Shown: piece by piece, positions 39,543-46,278 of the stretch
Layout: the number at the start of each line of letters is the position of its first letter
Numbering within the stretch: position 1 is the first letter of the stretch
Source: CBDFKS01 sp965248905
GTDB taxonomy: Bacteria > Chloroflexota > Dehalococcoidia > Lucifugimonadales > JAGWBF01
Assembly (NCBI GenBank): GCA_965248905.1
Contig: CBDFKS010000007.1
Span: forward strand, 186,001-250,000
DNA length: 64,000 bases
Direction of reading: 5' to 3'
Notes under the pieces: generated by a model
The model's database searches: none
What the model saw: the letters and a program-made list of their open reading frames with translations, nothing else
Told to the model about the DNA's origin: nothing
Program-made: the position numbers and the translations under genes

Positions 39543-39706
39543 AGGCCATTTACGAATGTGTATGTTGCGGACTGATGACTAAGACCAACCTCTACCCGAT
39601 TGGCAGTGGGGCATTTATGGAGTTCTGCGCTCCGTGTGCCGAAGCGTGGCTGGCGCGTCAGGAAGGCAAGGGTGCGGAATGTAGGCACGGAGGCAAGGCG
39701 CTGTGA
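39539..39706 (+). CDS. small zinc-ribbon-like cassette protein (55 aa)
   Basis: Reads MKAIYECVCCGLMTKTNLYP, then FMEFCAPCAEAWLARQEG and the copied tail CRHGGKAL. Two CxxC pairs suggest one zinc. The GTG start and stop are both in tail repeats. Function unknown. Confidence 0.65.
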   Translation: MKAIYECVCCGLMTKTNLYPIGSGAFMEFCAPCAEAWLARQEGKGAECRHGGKAL

Positions 39707-39867
39707 AAAAGCTATTGTGCTCAGTATTCCATCGGAATTGGCGATACGGACCTGTTGAAGGATGGCCGTCGTCAAAGTACCAGGAGTGCGCAACCTGCGG
39801 GCGGACATGGGCGACAGGCACTCGTAGTTGGTATTTTTTCAACAAGCACGGGGGGAAGGCGCTGTGA
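39703..39867 (+). CDS. small cassette protein (54 aa)
   Basis: Reads MKKLLCSVFHRNWRYGPVEG, then YQECATCGRTWATGTRSWYF and the tail FNKHGGKAL. CxxC once, with an upstream Cys and His. GTG start overlapping the previous stop. It resembles short phage proteins of the form CxxCGRxW; unknown function. Confidence 0.6.
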   Translation: MKKLLCSVFHRNWRYGPVEGWPSSKYQECATCGRTWATGTRSWYFFNKHGGKAL

Positions 39868-40106
39868 CGACGACCAGATGTGAGCACGAGAATTTCAGGA
39901 GCACTGTCGAAGTCAACAGGCTGGTAAATGGTCAGCAGGTGAGTTTCATGGCAGATGTGAAGATTAACTGTGCCGATTGTGGTAGGCCATTTGTGTTTGC
40001 GGGTCTGCCAAAGGGATTTGCGCTTAAAGGTGCTGCCATCAGCTTTGATGCTCAGGAAGCGAGACTCACCATCAAACCCTCCAGCACCGAAGGGAATGTA
40101 CTGTGA
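39864..40106 (+). CDS. small cassette protein with CxxC (80 aa)
   Basis: Reads VTTTRCEHENFRSTVEVNRL, FMADVKINCADCGRPFVFAG and LPKGFALKGAAISFDAQEAR. This is a recurring phage protein type in which a central CxDCGxPFxFxGLPxG is conserved. It starts in a tail repeat but ends without one (STEGNVL). Confidence 0.65.
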   Translation: MTTTRCEHENFRSTVEVNRLVNGQQVSFMADVKINCADCGRPFVFAGLPKGFALKGAAISFDAQEARLTIKPSSTEGNVL

Positions 40107-40306
40107 ACTACCAGAGTGACAGGAACACGAAGCAGCCTCGGTGCATGGTGTGTGGCCGCTTCGTAGAGACCATGAAGGCGGCTAGTCATTACACACCCGA
40201 CTCACCATTTACGGTAGAGACGTTTGAGTGGGAGTGTGAGAGGTGTCAGATGAGGGAAGATAGCGCGCCCAGCAACGCAAAAGAGCACGGAGGGAAGGCG
40301 CTGTGA
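40103..40306 (+). CDS. small zinc-ribbon cassette protein (67 aa)
   Basis: Reads PRCMVCGRFVETMKAASHYT, then FEWECERCQMREDSAPSN and the tail KEHGGKAL. Two CxxC pairs. GTG start overlapping the previous stop. Unknown function. Confidence 0.65.
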   Translation: MNYQSDRNTKQPRCMVCGRFVETMKAASHYTPDSPFTVETFEWECERCQMREDSAPSNAKEHGGKAL

Positions 40307-40524
40307 GCGAGGTAATCGGCGTAAACATAGCATTCTACGTTGATGGCGAGCAGCCGCCGCCGGAATGGCGATATGGATTTGGTCGCGCCAAGGCCCATTG
40401 GTGGCCTGACCTAGAGCGGTCACTGTGCGGCATGCGGGATGGCACTATGGATGTACCTAGCGACGATCCGAGTGATTACTGCAAAAACTGTATACGTCTT
40501 TTGGCACGGAGCAAGGCGCAGTGA
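40303..40524 (+). CDS. small cassette protein (73 aa)
   Basis: Reads GVNIAFYVDGEQPPPEWRYG, then ERSLCGMRDGTMDVPSDDPS and YCKNCIRLLARSKAQ. It starts in a tail repeat and ends in the one-base-shorter, frame-shifted copy of it. Three cysteines near the end. Unknown function. Confidence 0.6.
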   Translation: MSEVIGVNIAFYVDGEQPPPEWRYGFGRAKAHWWPDLERSLCGMRDGTMDVPSDDPSDYCKNCIRLLARSKAQ

Positions 40525-40745
40525 AAGAGCAACTCAGGGCACACATGCAAGGCAACCCCAACTTCTGCGACGACTATCAGCGGCTTGGCTACTGCCCCTG
40601 CGGGAAATGCCCCGGTTACGTCTGTGATCTATGCGGTCGTATCTCAATTGACTATTGGATTCTTAACTACCGTGACGCAGTGGTATGTGAACGCTGCTAC
40701 AAGAGGCACGAAGACATGCAGATTATGTGGGAGGAAACGCTGTGA
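40521..40745 (+). CDS. small multi-cysteine cassette protein (74 aa)
   Basis: Reads NFCDDYQRLGYCPCGKCPGY, VCDLCGRISIDYWILN and AVVCERCYKRHEDMQIMWEE. Eight cysteines in pairs, so two zinc sites are likely. GTG start; the stop overlaps the methyltransferase start. Confidence 0.6.
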   Translation: MKEQLRAHMQGNPNFCDDYQRLGYCPCGKCPGYVCDLCGRISIDYWILNYRDAVVCERCYKRHEDMQIMWEETL

Positions 40746-41650
40746 GGCTCCTCGACCTTTACTGCGGAGCGGGAGGTGTAGCCCGCGGCTATCAGCTAGC
40801 TGGATTCCATGTAACTGGAGTTGACCACAAGCCGCAGGCCCGATACATCGGTGAAGACTTCGTCCAGGCCGACGCGCTGGAGTATCTAGCCGAGCACGGG
40901 GCGGAGTTCGACGCCATCCACGCCTCGCCGCCGTGCCAAGGCTACAGCATCATGCACAACCTACCGTGGCTCCGGGGCCGCGACTATCCGTTGCTGATAC
41001 TGCCTACTATCGAAATGCTGGAAGCCCTCGGCAAGCCCTACGTCGTTGAGAACGTCATGGGGGCGCGGCACGGGTCCAAGACGCTGAAGAAGCGGGGACT
41101 AGAGGAACACGGGCTCAAGGCTGGGTGGTTATGCGGGGCCATGTTCGGGCTGCCGTTCTACCGGCACCGGCTGTTCGCGACGAACTGGTTGTGGCTGGCG
41201 CCGGGGCATCCGAAGCATAGACCGTCGGGTGGCCTGGATGAATATCGACATCGGCACAGTGTAAAGGGTATGCCAGTGGGGATGCCGGTCATTCAAAGCA
41301 GAGAGGTATCCGAACAGGTGGTGACCAATCCAGTCAACAGCGAATGGCGCAGGTACCACGATGGAGCACTGAATATCAGGCCCGGATACGAAATTGTTGG
41401 CGAAAGACTCCGTGCGAATGGCAGACCAAAGGACAGCAAGATCGGATTATCTAACGGGATGCCCGAGACGCAGTTAGCCAACTGGCAGAACGGTGCTCAG
41501 GGTGAGGGTGTCGGTATCGGCCACGCCAAGGGCTGGCGGCTGGCAGCCGAGGCGATGGGCATCGACTGGATGAAGCGTGATGAGCTCACCCAGGCAATCC
41601 CGCCAGCGTTCACCGAGTTCATCGGGCGGCAACTGCTGGAGGTACTGTGA
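40742..41650 (+). CDS. C5-cytosine DNA methyltransferase
   Basis: The 302-residue protein has LLDLYCGAGGVARGYQLAGF (motif I), IHASPPCQGYSIMHNLPWLR with the catalytic cysteine (motif IV), KPYVVENVMGARHG (motif VI) and, at the end, the IPPAFTEFIGRQLLEVL target-recognition tail. GTG at 40742 with GGGAGG seven bases upstream. It could protect the phage DNA or mark it. No partner restriction gene is near, so it is an orphan. Confidence 0.9.
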   Translation: MRLLDLYCGAGGVARGYQLAGFHVTGVDHKPQARYIGEDFVQADALEYLAEHGAEFDAIHASPPCQGYSIMHNLPWLRGRDYPLLILPTIEMLEALGKPYVVENVMGARHGSKTLKKRGLEEHGLKAGWLCGAMFGLPFYRHRLFATNWLWLAPGHPKHRPSGGLDEYRHRHSVKGMPVGMPVIQSREVSEQVVTNPVNSEWRRYHDGALNIRPGYEIVGERLRANGRPKDSKIGLSNGMPETQLANWQNGAQGEGVGIGHAKGWRLAAEAMGIDWMKRDELTQAIPPAFTEFIGRQLLEVL

Positions 41651-41826
41651 CGGACATCAAGAAGGCTTGCCCGAAGTGCGGGAAGGACCTGACAGTCCGT
41701 CTGAACGGCGAGACGCAGGAGGAGTTCCTGGGTTGTAGCCAGTACCCGGAGTGCCAGCACACAGAGCCACTACCCGTAGATATGGTCCTTCGCCGTCAGG
41801 GAGCGGCCACGCTGCCGGGGCTCTGA
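41647..41826 (+). CDS. topoisomerase-type zinc finger protein (59 aa)
   Basis: Reads TDIKKACPKCGKDLTVRLNG, then EEFLGCSQYPECQHTEPLPV. C-P-x-C-G...G-C-S-x-Y-P-x-C is the zf-C4_Topoisom motif that normally ends topoisomerase I. Here it stands alone. GTG start overlapping the methylt­ransferase stop. Confidence 0.7.
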   Translation: MTDIKKACPKCGKDLTVRLNGETQEEFLGCSQYPECQHTEPLPVDMVLRRQGAATLPGL

Positions 41827-41842
41827 TCAATTGGAGGCTCAT

Positions 41843-42124
41843 ATGACCCGACTATCTCCAGAATTCTATCGGCAGCGGGGCGAAGAAGGCCGCCATTACT
41901 TAGCCCGATTGCGGGACGAGGGAGATATGGGCTACACCCCGCCCCGGAAGCCCTGGGTCCGCGCTCCCAAGCCCGTGTTGTGCGGGCATTGCGGTGCTGA
42001 TGGCTACCTGAACGTCATGCGTATCCAGCCCAGCAACGGGGATGAGGGGGATGGATGGGCCTGCATCCAGTGTGGATGGACCCTGTATGACCCTGGGTGT
42101 CTTGAAGACCTCAATGTGCCGTAG
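41843..42124 (+). CDS. zinc-ribbon protein (93 aa)
   Basis: The protein has PVLCGHCGADGYLNVMRIQP and then GWACIQCGWTLYDPGCLEDL, a two-CxxC ribbon following a basic N terminus (RLSPEFYRQRGEEGRHYLAR). GGAGG six bases before the ATG. It ends the run of coupled genes. The following 190 bases hold the hicA promoter and nothing else that I recognise. Confidence 0.6.
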   Translation: MTRLSPEFYRQRGEEGRHYLARLRDEGDMGYTPPRKPWVRAPKPVLCGHCGADGYLNVMRIQPSNGDEGDGWACIQCGWTLYDPGCLEDLNVP

Positions 42125-42280
42125 GGAAGGAGGCGAAAGTGAGGCCGATAAACCTGACCGTGCCCTGGCCCCCCGGATGCTGGACAGGCAGGTACACCCT
42201 TGACAAAAACCAGTAGAATCTGCATTTCGTTAACTATCGTAACGGTGTCAAACTGAACCACTACTGGCGTTTGTGATCGT

Positions 42281-42309
42281 TTGATTATGATACCATTATA
42301 TGGTATCAT
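42281..42309 (+). promoter_or_regulatory. promoter and palindromic operator of hicAB module 2
   Basis: TTGATT (42281-42286), 17 bases, TATCAT (42304-42309), starting exactly 12 bases before the hicA ATG. The perfect palindrome ATGATACCAT-TAT-ATGGTATCAT (42287-42309) fills spacer and -10 box, a natural site for the antitoxin, whose C terminus is a ribbon-helix-helix. Confidence 0.75.
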
Positions 42310-42315
42310 ATATGC

Positions 42316-42570
42316 ATGAGGAAAAAGCACCGCCGGACCCTGGAGTTGATCTTTGAACGGCCAACCCAGTCAGGCATACGGTGGTCTGATATCGAGTCGT
42401 TGCTCTTGGCTTGCGGTGCTGGCATTATGGAGGGATCGGGCTCTCGCGTCGGAATTGAGCTAAACGGAGTCCGCGCTGTGGTGCACCGGCCCCACCCCCA
42501 GCCGGAAGTTGGCCGGGCTACCGTTGGAGATATTCGGGATTTCTTGACTGAAGCAGGAGTGACGCCATGA
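42316..42570 (+). CDS. hicA: HicA-type toxin (module 2)
   Basis: The 84-residue protein has RTLELIFERPTQSGIRWSDI, then GSGSRVGIELNGVRAVVHRP and HPQPEVGRATVGDIRDFL. The H of GSxxxF is replaced by R, but HRPHP and the last helix fit HicA. Start deduced as leaderless; no Shine-Dalgarno. The stop overlaps the hicB ATG. Confidence 0.78.
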   Translation: MRKKHRRTLELIFERPTQSGIRWSDIESLLLACGAGIMEGSGSRVGIELNGVRAVVHRPHPQPEVGRATVGDIRDFLTEAGVTP

Positions 42571-42887
42571 AATACAAAGGCTATGAGGCTGTGATTACCT
42601 ATGAAGAGGACGTCAACGCCTTTCACGGTAGAGTGATAGACATTCGAGATATCATTTCGTTTGAGGGCGCTTCGGTTGAAGAGCTGGAAAGGGAATTCCA
42701 AGCCTCCATAGACTATTATCTTGCCATGTGCACTGAAAGAGGGGAAGAGCCAGACAAACCCTTCTCCGGCAAGGTGCACCTCAGAATGCCCCCAAAGATT
42801 CACCGGGCCGCCAGTACAGCCGCCCAGGCAGAGGGCAAGAGCATCAACGCATGGCTGGTTGAAATCATCGAAAGGGCCGTGCACTAA
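42567..42887 (+). CDS. hicB: HicB-type antitoxin (module 2)
   Basis: The 106-residue protein has YEAVITYEEDVNAFHGRVID, FEGASVEELEREFQASIDYY and a ribbon-helix-helix end KVHLRMPPKIHRAASTAAQA. It neutralises HicA and probably binds the palindrome upstream. Confidence 0.82.
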   Translation: MKYKGYEAVITYEEDVNAFHGRVIDIRDIISFEGASVEELEREFQASIDYYLAMCTERGEEPDKPFSGKVHLRMPPKIHRAASTAAQAEGKSINAWLVEIIERAVH

Positions 42888-42923
42888 CCCGTACTAGGCG
42901 GCCAGGGCTCGATGGACAATAGT

Positions 42924-43217
42924 TTAGGACCCCTCTGTCTCCCCATCCTCACCATTGCCCTTGGCCCTGGACTCGCTGTAGCGCCCCTCCCGCTGCCAGG
43001 TGTCCACGGCTTTCTTTGAGTACCGCCTGCCCTTGGGCGGCTCCTGCATCATCAGGCCCCTTAGAGCCATCTTGATTGCCTTGTGGTACCTGGGGTAGGA
43101 CTGGCCTCCCCGCCACTGGGAGACGGTCTGTCTGCTAGTGCCGAGGGCATCGGCGATGGCCGAGTCGGTCCAGCGATGGGCTCTTAGCAGGTCGAGTAGC
43201 TCTTGAATCTCGTTCAC
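42924..43217 (-). CDS. XRE-like HTH protein
   Basis: The 97-residue protein has LLDLLRAHRWTDSAIADALG, TSRQTVSQWRGGQSYPRYHK, a standard helix-turn-helix, then a charged tail. It is divergent from the SWIM gene and likely binds the repeats between them. Confidence 0.75.
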   Translation of the reverse strand: MNEIQELLDLLRAHRWTDSAIADALGTSRQTVSQWRGGQSYPRYHKAIKMALRGLMMQEPPKGRRYSKKAVDTWQREGRYSESRAKGNGEDGETEGS

Positions 43218-43257
43218 ATCATCTAGACCTCAGTAGGTTTGTGGTTTGAGGGTATCA

Positions 43258-43399
43258 CATAACCTGACGATTGTCGATAGCATTAGATCGAATAACCTGA
43301 CGAGTGTAATAACTGTGAAACAGCTAGGCTAACAATCTAGGACAATCTCACCTATTCGTGCCCAAATAACTTGACAAGCGTCACGAAATCTGATAGTAT
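43258..43399. promoter_or_regulatory. operator repeats and promoter between HTH and SWIM genes
   Basis: Three related direct repeats are seen: ATAACCTGACGATTGT (43259-43274), ATAACCTGACGAGTGT (43292-43307) and ATAACTTGACAAGCGT (43366-43381). The last contains the -35 box TTGACA (43371-43376), 17 bases from TAGTAT (43394-43399), again 12 bases before an ATG (43406). The HTH protein next to it is the obvious candidate to bind them. Confidence 0.65.
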
Positions 43400-43405
43400 A
43401 TACAC

Positions 43406-43771
43406 ATGGAAACCAACCAGACCAACAAAGGAGCAGCCACCATGACAACCGTATCGCCAGTCACCCAGATCGAGGAGCTGAGCAAGAGGCTGGAGAGGGC
43501 CAGGGAGATCGTCGGAGAGGGGCATGTTTCCCCGGTGGTGGGCAAGGACGGCCAGTACGTGGTCCAGGCTTGCAAGGGCGGCTACTACCTGGTCAACGGG
43601 GAGTGCACCTGCCGGGATGCCCAGTACCGCTCCGAGGTCCACAAGGGGTGGTGCAAGCACATGCTGGCGGTGGAGCTCTACAAGGAGTCCCAGCCCCAGG
43701 TAGAGCCCCAGGAGCCCGCCCCGGTGGGCGACGGGCGGTCCCTGGACGAGCAGCTCAAGGACCTGTTCTAG
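43406..43771 (+). CDS. SWIM-type zinc-finger protein
   Basis: The 121-residue protein (109 if started at 43442, where AAAGGAG is present) has LSKRLERAREIVGEGHVSPV, YYLVNGECTCRDAQYRSEVH and KGWCKHMLAVELYKESQ, a SWIM domain, followed by an acidic tail. It is a paralogue of the gene at 29040. The promoter position suggests a transcript starting on the ATG at 43406. Confidence 0.75.
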   Translation: METNQTNKGAATMTTVSPVTQIEELSKRLERAREIVGEGHVSPVVGKDGQYVVQACKGGYYLVNGECTCRDAQYRSEVHKGWCKHMLAVELYKESQPQVEPQEPAPVGDGRSLDEQLKDLF

Positions 43772-43803
43772 GGCCTAGAGAGAAAGACAGGAGGGACGCA
43801 GAG

Positions 43804-43962
43804 ATGACAACCATAGCCGAAGTAATAGAAGAGATGGAGTCCAAGGGCATTAGAGTGACTGGCGATGAAGACAAGGCAGTCCTGGCTTACCTCTTCCTAA
43901 CAAGGCCGGACATCAGGGCTGAGGTTACGGAGTTAGTCTGGCAGAACCGCAAAGACAGATAG
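43804..43962 (+). CDS. small hypothetical protein (52 aa)
   Basis: MTTIAEVIEEMESKGIRVTG, DEDKAVLAYLFLTRPDIRAE: a helical protein. AGGAGGGACGCAGAG before the ATG is nearly repeated before the next gene (AGGAGGAGCGCAGAG). Unknown function. Confidence 0.5.
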   Translation: MTTIAEVIEEMESKGIRVTGDEDKAVLAYLFLTRPDIRAEVTELVWQNRKDR

Positions 43963-43975
43963 GAGGAGCGCAGAG

Positions 43976-44248
43976 ATGAGATTGTACGGAAACCTGATAA
44001 ACCGGATGCTAGAGACAAGCACGAGCCTAGAGCCAGAGGTTGGAATGCCCATCACGGTATGCATGTGGAGTGACCGGGTGGTCTACACCATCACCGAGGT
44101 CAGGTCGCCAACACGGTTCATTGTCGAGGGTTGCAAGGCTGTCACCCTACGAAAGAATGGGCAGTGGCGTTTCGAGGGCGAGACCATGCGTGGAGGCGCG
44201 GGGATTATGGTCGGAGTGGCAGACGAGTATCGAGACCCCAGCTTCTAG
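43976..44248 (+). CDS. small hypothetical protein (90 aa)
   Basis: MRLYGNLINRMLETSTSLEP, then EVGMPITVCMWSDRVVYTIT EVRSPTRFIVEGC: a probable beta-barrel-like small protein seen in phages (KNGQWRFEGE). Good Shine-Dalgarno. Unknown function. Confidence 0.55.
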   Translation: MRLYGNLINRMLETSTSLEPEVGMPITVCMWSDRVVYTITEVRSPTRFIVEGCKAVTLRKNGQWRFEGETMRGGAGIMVGVADEYRDPSF

Positions 44249-44334
44249 GCGAAACCCTTTACGGCGGGTCCGGCGGGGATAGGCTCCCACCGTTGATGAG
44301 CCAGCCTGACAAGGTAGCTCAAAGGAGGCACCAT

Positions 44335-44547
44335 ATGGCAAAAGTGTCCACTGTAGTAGGGTTGAAGGTCGCATTCGTAGAGGGATTCGTAAATGACTGG
44401 GCCGTCTATCTCGGCAAAGCCGAATGGGATGATGAGGAAGTAACGCACAACGGCTTAAAGCTTAGCGAGCAAGAGGCTCGCAATTTGATCGGGCGCTTGG
44501 GCGGAGACATCGAAAGGCAGTTTGCGCTCCTTCATTACAGGGCATAG
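44335..44547 (+). CDS. small hypothetical protein (70 aa)
   Basis: MAKVSTVVGLKVAFVEGFVN, then DWAVYLGKAEWDDEEVTHNG LKLSEQEARNLIG. AAAGGAGG six bases before the ATG. Unknown function. Confidence 0.55.
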   Translation: MAKVSTVVGLKVAFVEGFVNDWAVYLGKAEWDDEEVTHNGLKLSEQEARNLIGRLGGDIERQFALLHYRA

Positions 44548-44603
44548 GCGAAACGCCCCGAGGAGGAGAACGTAAGCGCGAAGGTTCTTGATTTCATCAA
44601 GTC

Positions 44604-44648
44604 TGGTGGGACTTGATGGGCTCGAACCATCAACTTCGGTCTTATCAG
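44604..44648 (-). other. tRNA 3'-half-like sequence, Ile(GAU)-like
   Basis: On the minus strand CTGATAA (loop with anticodon GAT) and GACCG are followed by a T-arm GATGG-TTCGAGC-CCATC, the acceptor strand AAGTCCC and ACCA. The 5' half needed to pair with it is missing, so no cloverleaf forms. This is typical of tRNA-end attachment sequences. Confidence 0.5.
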
Positions 44649-44699
44649 ATCCCAACGGATGAGGTGCGGGCCTTTTGGTAGAACATGTGATTTGGTAGA

Positions 44700-44906
44700 A
44701 TGAGAGCTGTGGAAACGAAGACCGCTGAACAGCACCAATACACACTTGAGCAGCTATCCCAGCGCATCGACGATATGAGAACACGCCGAGTCTGGGGCCG
44801 GTTCATCGTGCATTTCCAAGATGGCGTGATCGTTCGCCTGACGCGAGAAGAGAACGAACGTGCGGGGGATGATACAACCGTTGTCCCGATTAGGGAAGCG
44901 GACTAA
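44700..44906 (+). CDS. small hypothetical protein (68 aa)
   Basis: MRAVETKTAEQHQYTLEQLS, then VWGRFIVHFQDGVIVRLTRE. A short alpha-beta protein; no Shine-Dalgarno is evident before the ATG. Unknown function. Confidence 0.45.
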   Translation: MRAVETKTAEQHQYTLEQLSQRIDDMRTRRVWGRFIVHFQDGVIVRLTREENERAGDDTTVVPIREAD

Positions 44907-44956
44907 GCTGCCGCTTGCCTCGGCGCACTGTAAGCCTCAATTCACCCTCCAAATGC

Positions 44957-44985
44957 TTGACAACTGGTGGCGTTAGTGCTACCAT
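44957..44985 (+). promoter_or_regulatory. promoter of hicAB module 3
   Basis: TTGACA, 17 bases, TACCAT beginning 12 bases before the hicA ATG at 44992, implying a leaderless transcript. Confidence 0.7.
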
Positions 44986-44991
44986 ATACTC

Positions 44992-45231
44992 ATGGATAAG
45001 GCACTAGCGAAGATCAGGCGGAACCCTCGGAACGTCCGGTTCGACGACCTTCGCCAGGTTTGCGACCGCTACTTTGGGAAGCCGAGGCAAAATGGTAGTC
45101 ACCTGTTCTATAAGACACCTTGGCAGAGCGAGCCGCTGGTGAATATCCAGCCCATTAGAGGCATGGCCAAGGCGTACCAGGTACGGCAAGTGCTCAAGGC
45201 GATCGACAAGTTGGAGGAGCTAGATGGATGA
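44992..45231 (+). CDS. hicA: HicA-type toxin (module 3)
   Basis: The 79-residue protein has FDDLRQVCDRYFGKPRQNGS HLFYKTPW and VNIQPIRGMAKAYQVRQVLK, the actinobacterial/Chloroflexota type of HicA with GSHLxYKTPW around the catalytic histidine. Overlaps hicB by eight bases. Confidence 0.82.
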   Translation: MDKALAKIRRNPRNVRFDDLRQVCDRYFGKPRQNGSHLFYKTPWQSEPLVNIQPIRGMAKAYQVRQVLKAIDKLEELDG

Positions 45232-45559
45232 ACATATAGACCGCTATACCTACCGAGTCATATGGTCTGAAGAGGATGAGATGTATGTCGGGCTGTGCAC
45301 CGAGTTTGCGTTGCTGAGCCACCTAGACGACACCCCGGAAAAGGCGTTCGCAGGTATTAGGGATGTGGTGGCATTCGCCGTGAAACTCTTGCATGAGGAT
45401 GGCACCCCGATTCAGGAGCCGCTGTCTACTCGACGCTACAGCGGAACGCTCACCCTTCGCGTCCCCCCTGAGACCCATCGCGCCCTTGCGATGGATGCTG
45501 CCGAAGCTGGCGTCAGCATGAATCGTTTGGCTGCCGAACGGCTGTCGCTGCGGCGCTGA
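45224..45559 (+). CDS. hicB: HicB-type antitoxin (module 3)
   Basis: The 111-residue protein has YRVIWSEEDEMYVGLCTEFA, a HicB core, DTPEKAFAGIRDVVAFAVKL and a ribbon-helix-helix end TLTLRVPPETHRALAMDAAE. Followed by a short promoter-terminator unit and then terminase. Confidence 0.82.
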   Translation: MDEHIDRYTYRVIWSEEDEMYVGLCTEFALLSHLDDTPEKAFAGIRDVVAFAVKLLHEDGTPIQEPLSTRRYSGTLTLRVPPETHRALAMDAAEAGVSMNRLAAERLSLRR

Positions 45560-45585
45560 ACAAGGAGTAGTGGTATAATGTCGCC

Positions 45586-45654
45586 ATAGCTAGGCTGGAC
45601 TAGGAACAACCAGACAGCCGCCTTGACGTGCCACGGCACTCAGGCGGCTTTTTT
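45586..45654 (+). ncRNA. candidate short terminated RNA before terminase
   Basis: An extended -10 box TGGTATAAT ends at 45579 and a strong terminator GCCGCCT..GTGCC-AC-GGCAC..AGGCGGC (45617-45648) with TTTTTT follows, so an RNA of about 65-70 bases is expected. It could end the hicAB transcript, or act as a leader of the terminase operon. Whether it has its own function is unknown. Confidence 0.45.
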
Positions 45655-45690
45655 GTTAGGGAAGCCCTCCTATAGCGCGAGTCAGTAGAA

Positions 45691-46278
45691 ATGAACGAGT
45701 GGGATATACAACCGGGGGAGACGGCGAGGGCGTTTCACGCCTTCAGCCACTACCGGGATATGCCGCCCGCCGACCGCTCCATTGACACTGCGCACGCCGA
45801 GCACTTGGCCCGATGCGAAGGGCGGAAAAGACGGGGCAAAAGGGGGTCAAACAGGTGGCAAGATTGGAGCCCTAAACACGATTGGGTGAGTCGCGCTGCT
45901 GCCCATGACGCCGACCTCAGCCATCAACGTAGGCAACGGCGGGCCAAGGAGCTAGAGGAGGCCCAGGATCGGGCTGCCAAGATAGCTCGTAGCGCGTTGG
46001 ATCGCCTAGAGGAACGCCTCAAGGCCATCGACGTTGAACAGATTCCCGCCGCCGTGCTGGACCGGTGGTTGAAGACGCTGACAGACGTAGAGCTTAAAGC
46101 TCTGGGACACCAGGACAAAGTGGCACTGGAGCACAGCGGACCGGACGGCGGCCCCATTCAAGCTGACACTCAGGTGGTAGTAGATGGCCTTAGCGACCCT
46201 GCAATCCGCAACGCTCTCAAGGTTCTCGCCCTTGGCTTGGAGGGCGACGCCGGCGATGACGGCAAGGAAGTGGTCTAA
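45691..46278 (+). CDS. terminase small subunit-like protein
   Basis: The 195-residue protein has AFHAFSHYRDMPPADRSIDT and KHDWVSRAAAHDADLSHQRR, a pattern of phage small-terminase or DNA-binding adaptor proteins, then a long helix (RRAKELEEAQDRAAKIARSA). It lies right before the large subunit, whose start overlaps its end. Confidence 0.7.
   Translation: MNEWDIQPGETARAFHAFSHYRDMPPADRSIDTAHAEHLARCEGRKRRGKRGSNRWQDWSPKHDWVSRAAAHDADLSHQRRQRRAKELEEAQDRAAKIARSALDRLEERLKAIDVEQIPAAVLDRWLKTLTDVELKALGHQDKVALEHSGPDGGPIQADTQVVVDGLSDPAIRNALKVLALGLEGDAGDDGKEVV

Larger units (their letters stand above)
39521..40745 (+). repeat. HGGKAL tail repeats, six copies at successive gene ends
   Basis: A 22-base unit (core GGAGGGAAGGCGCTGTGA) ends the genes at 39521-39542, 39685-39706, 39846-39867 and 40285-40306; the first and last of these are identical. 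A fifth copy (40504-40524) lacks one base and is read in another frame (ARSKAQ), and a sixth at 40727-40745 is degenerate. Each carries Shine-Dalgarno, stop and the overlapping GTG of the next gene. Confidence 0.9.

Noticed and set aside
44604..44679. Complete functional tRNA on the minus strand
   Set aside because: The 5' acceptor strand and D arm cannot be found; only the 3' half pairs.
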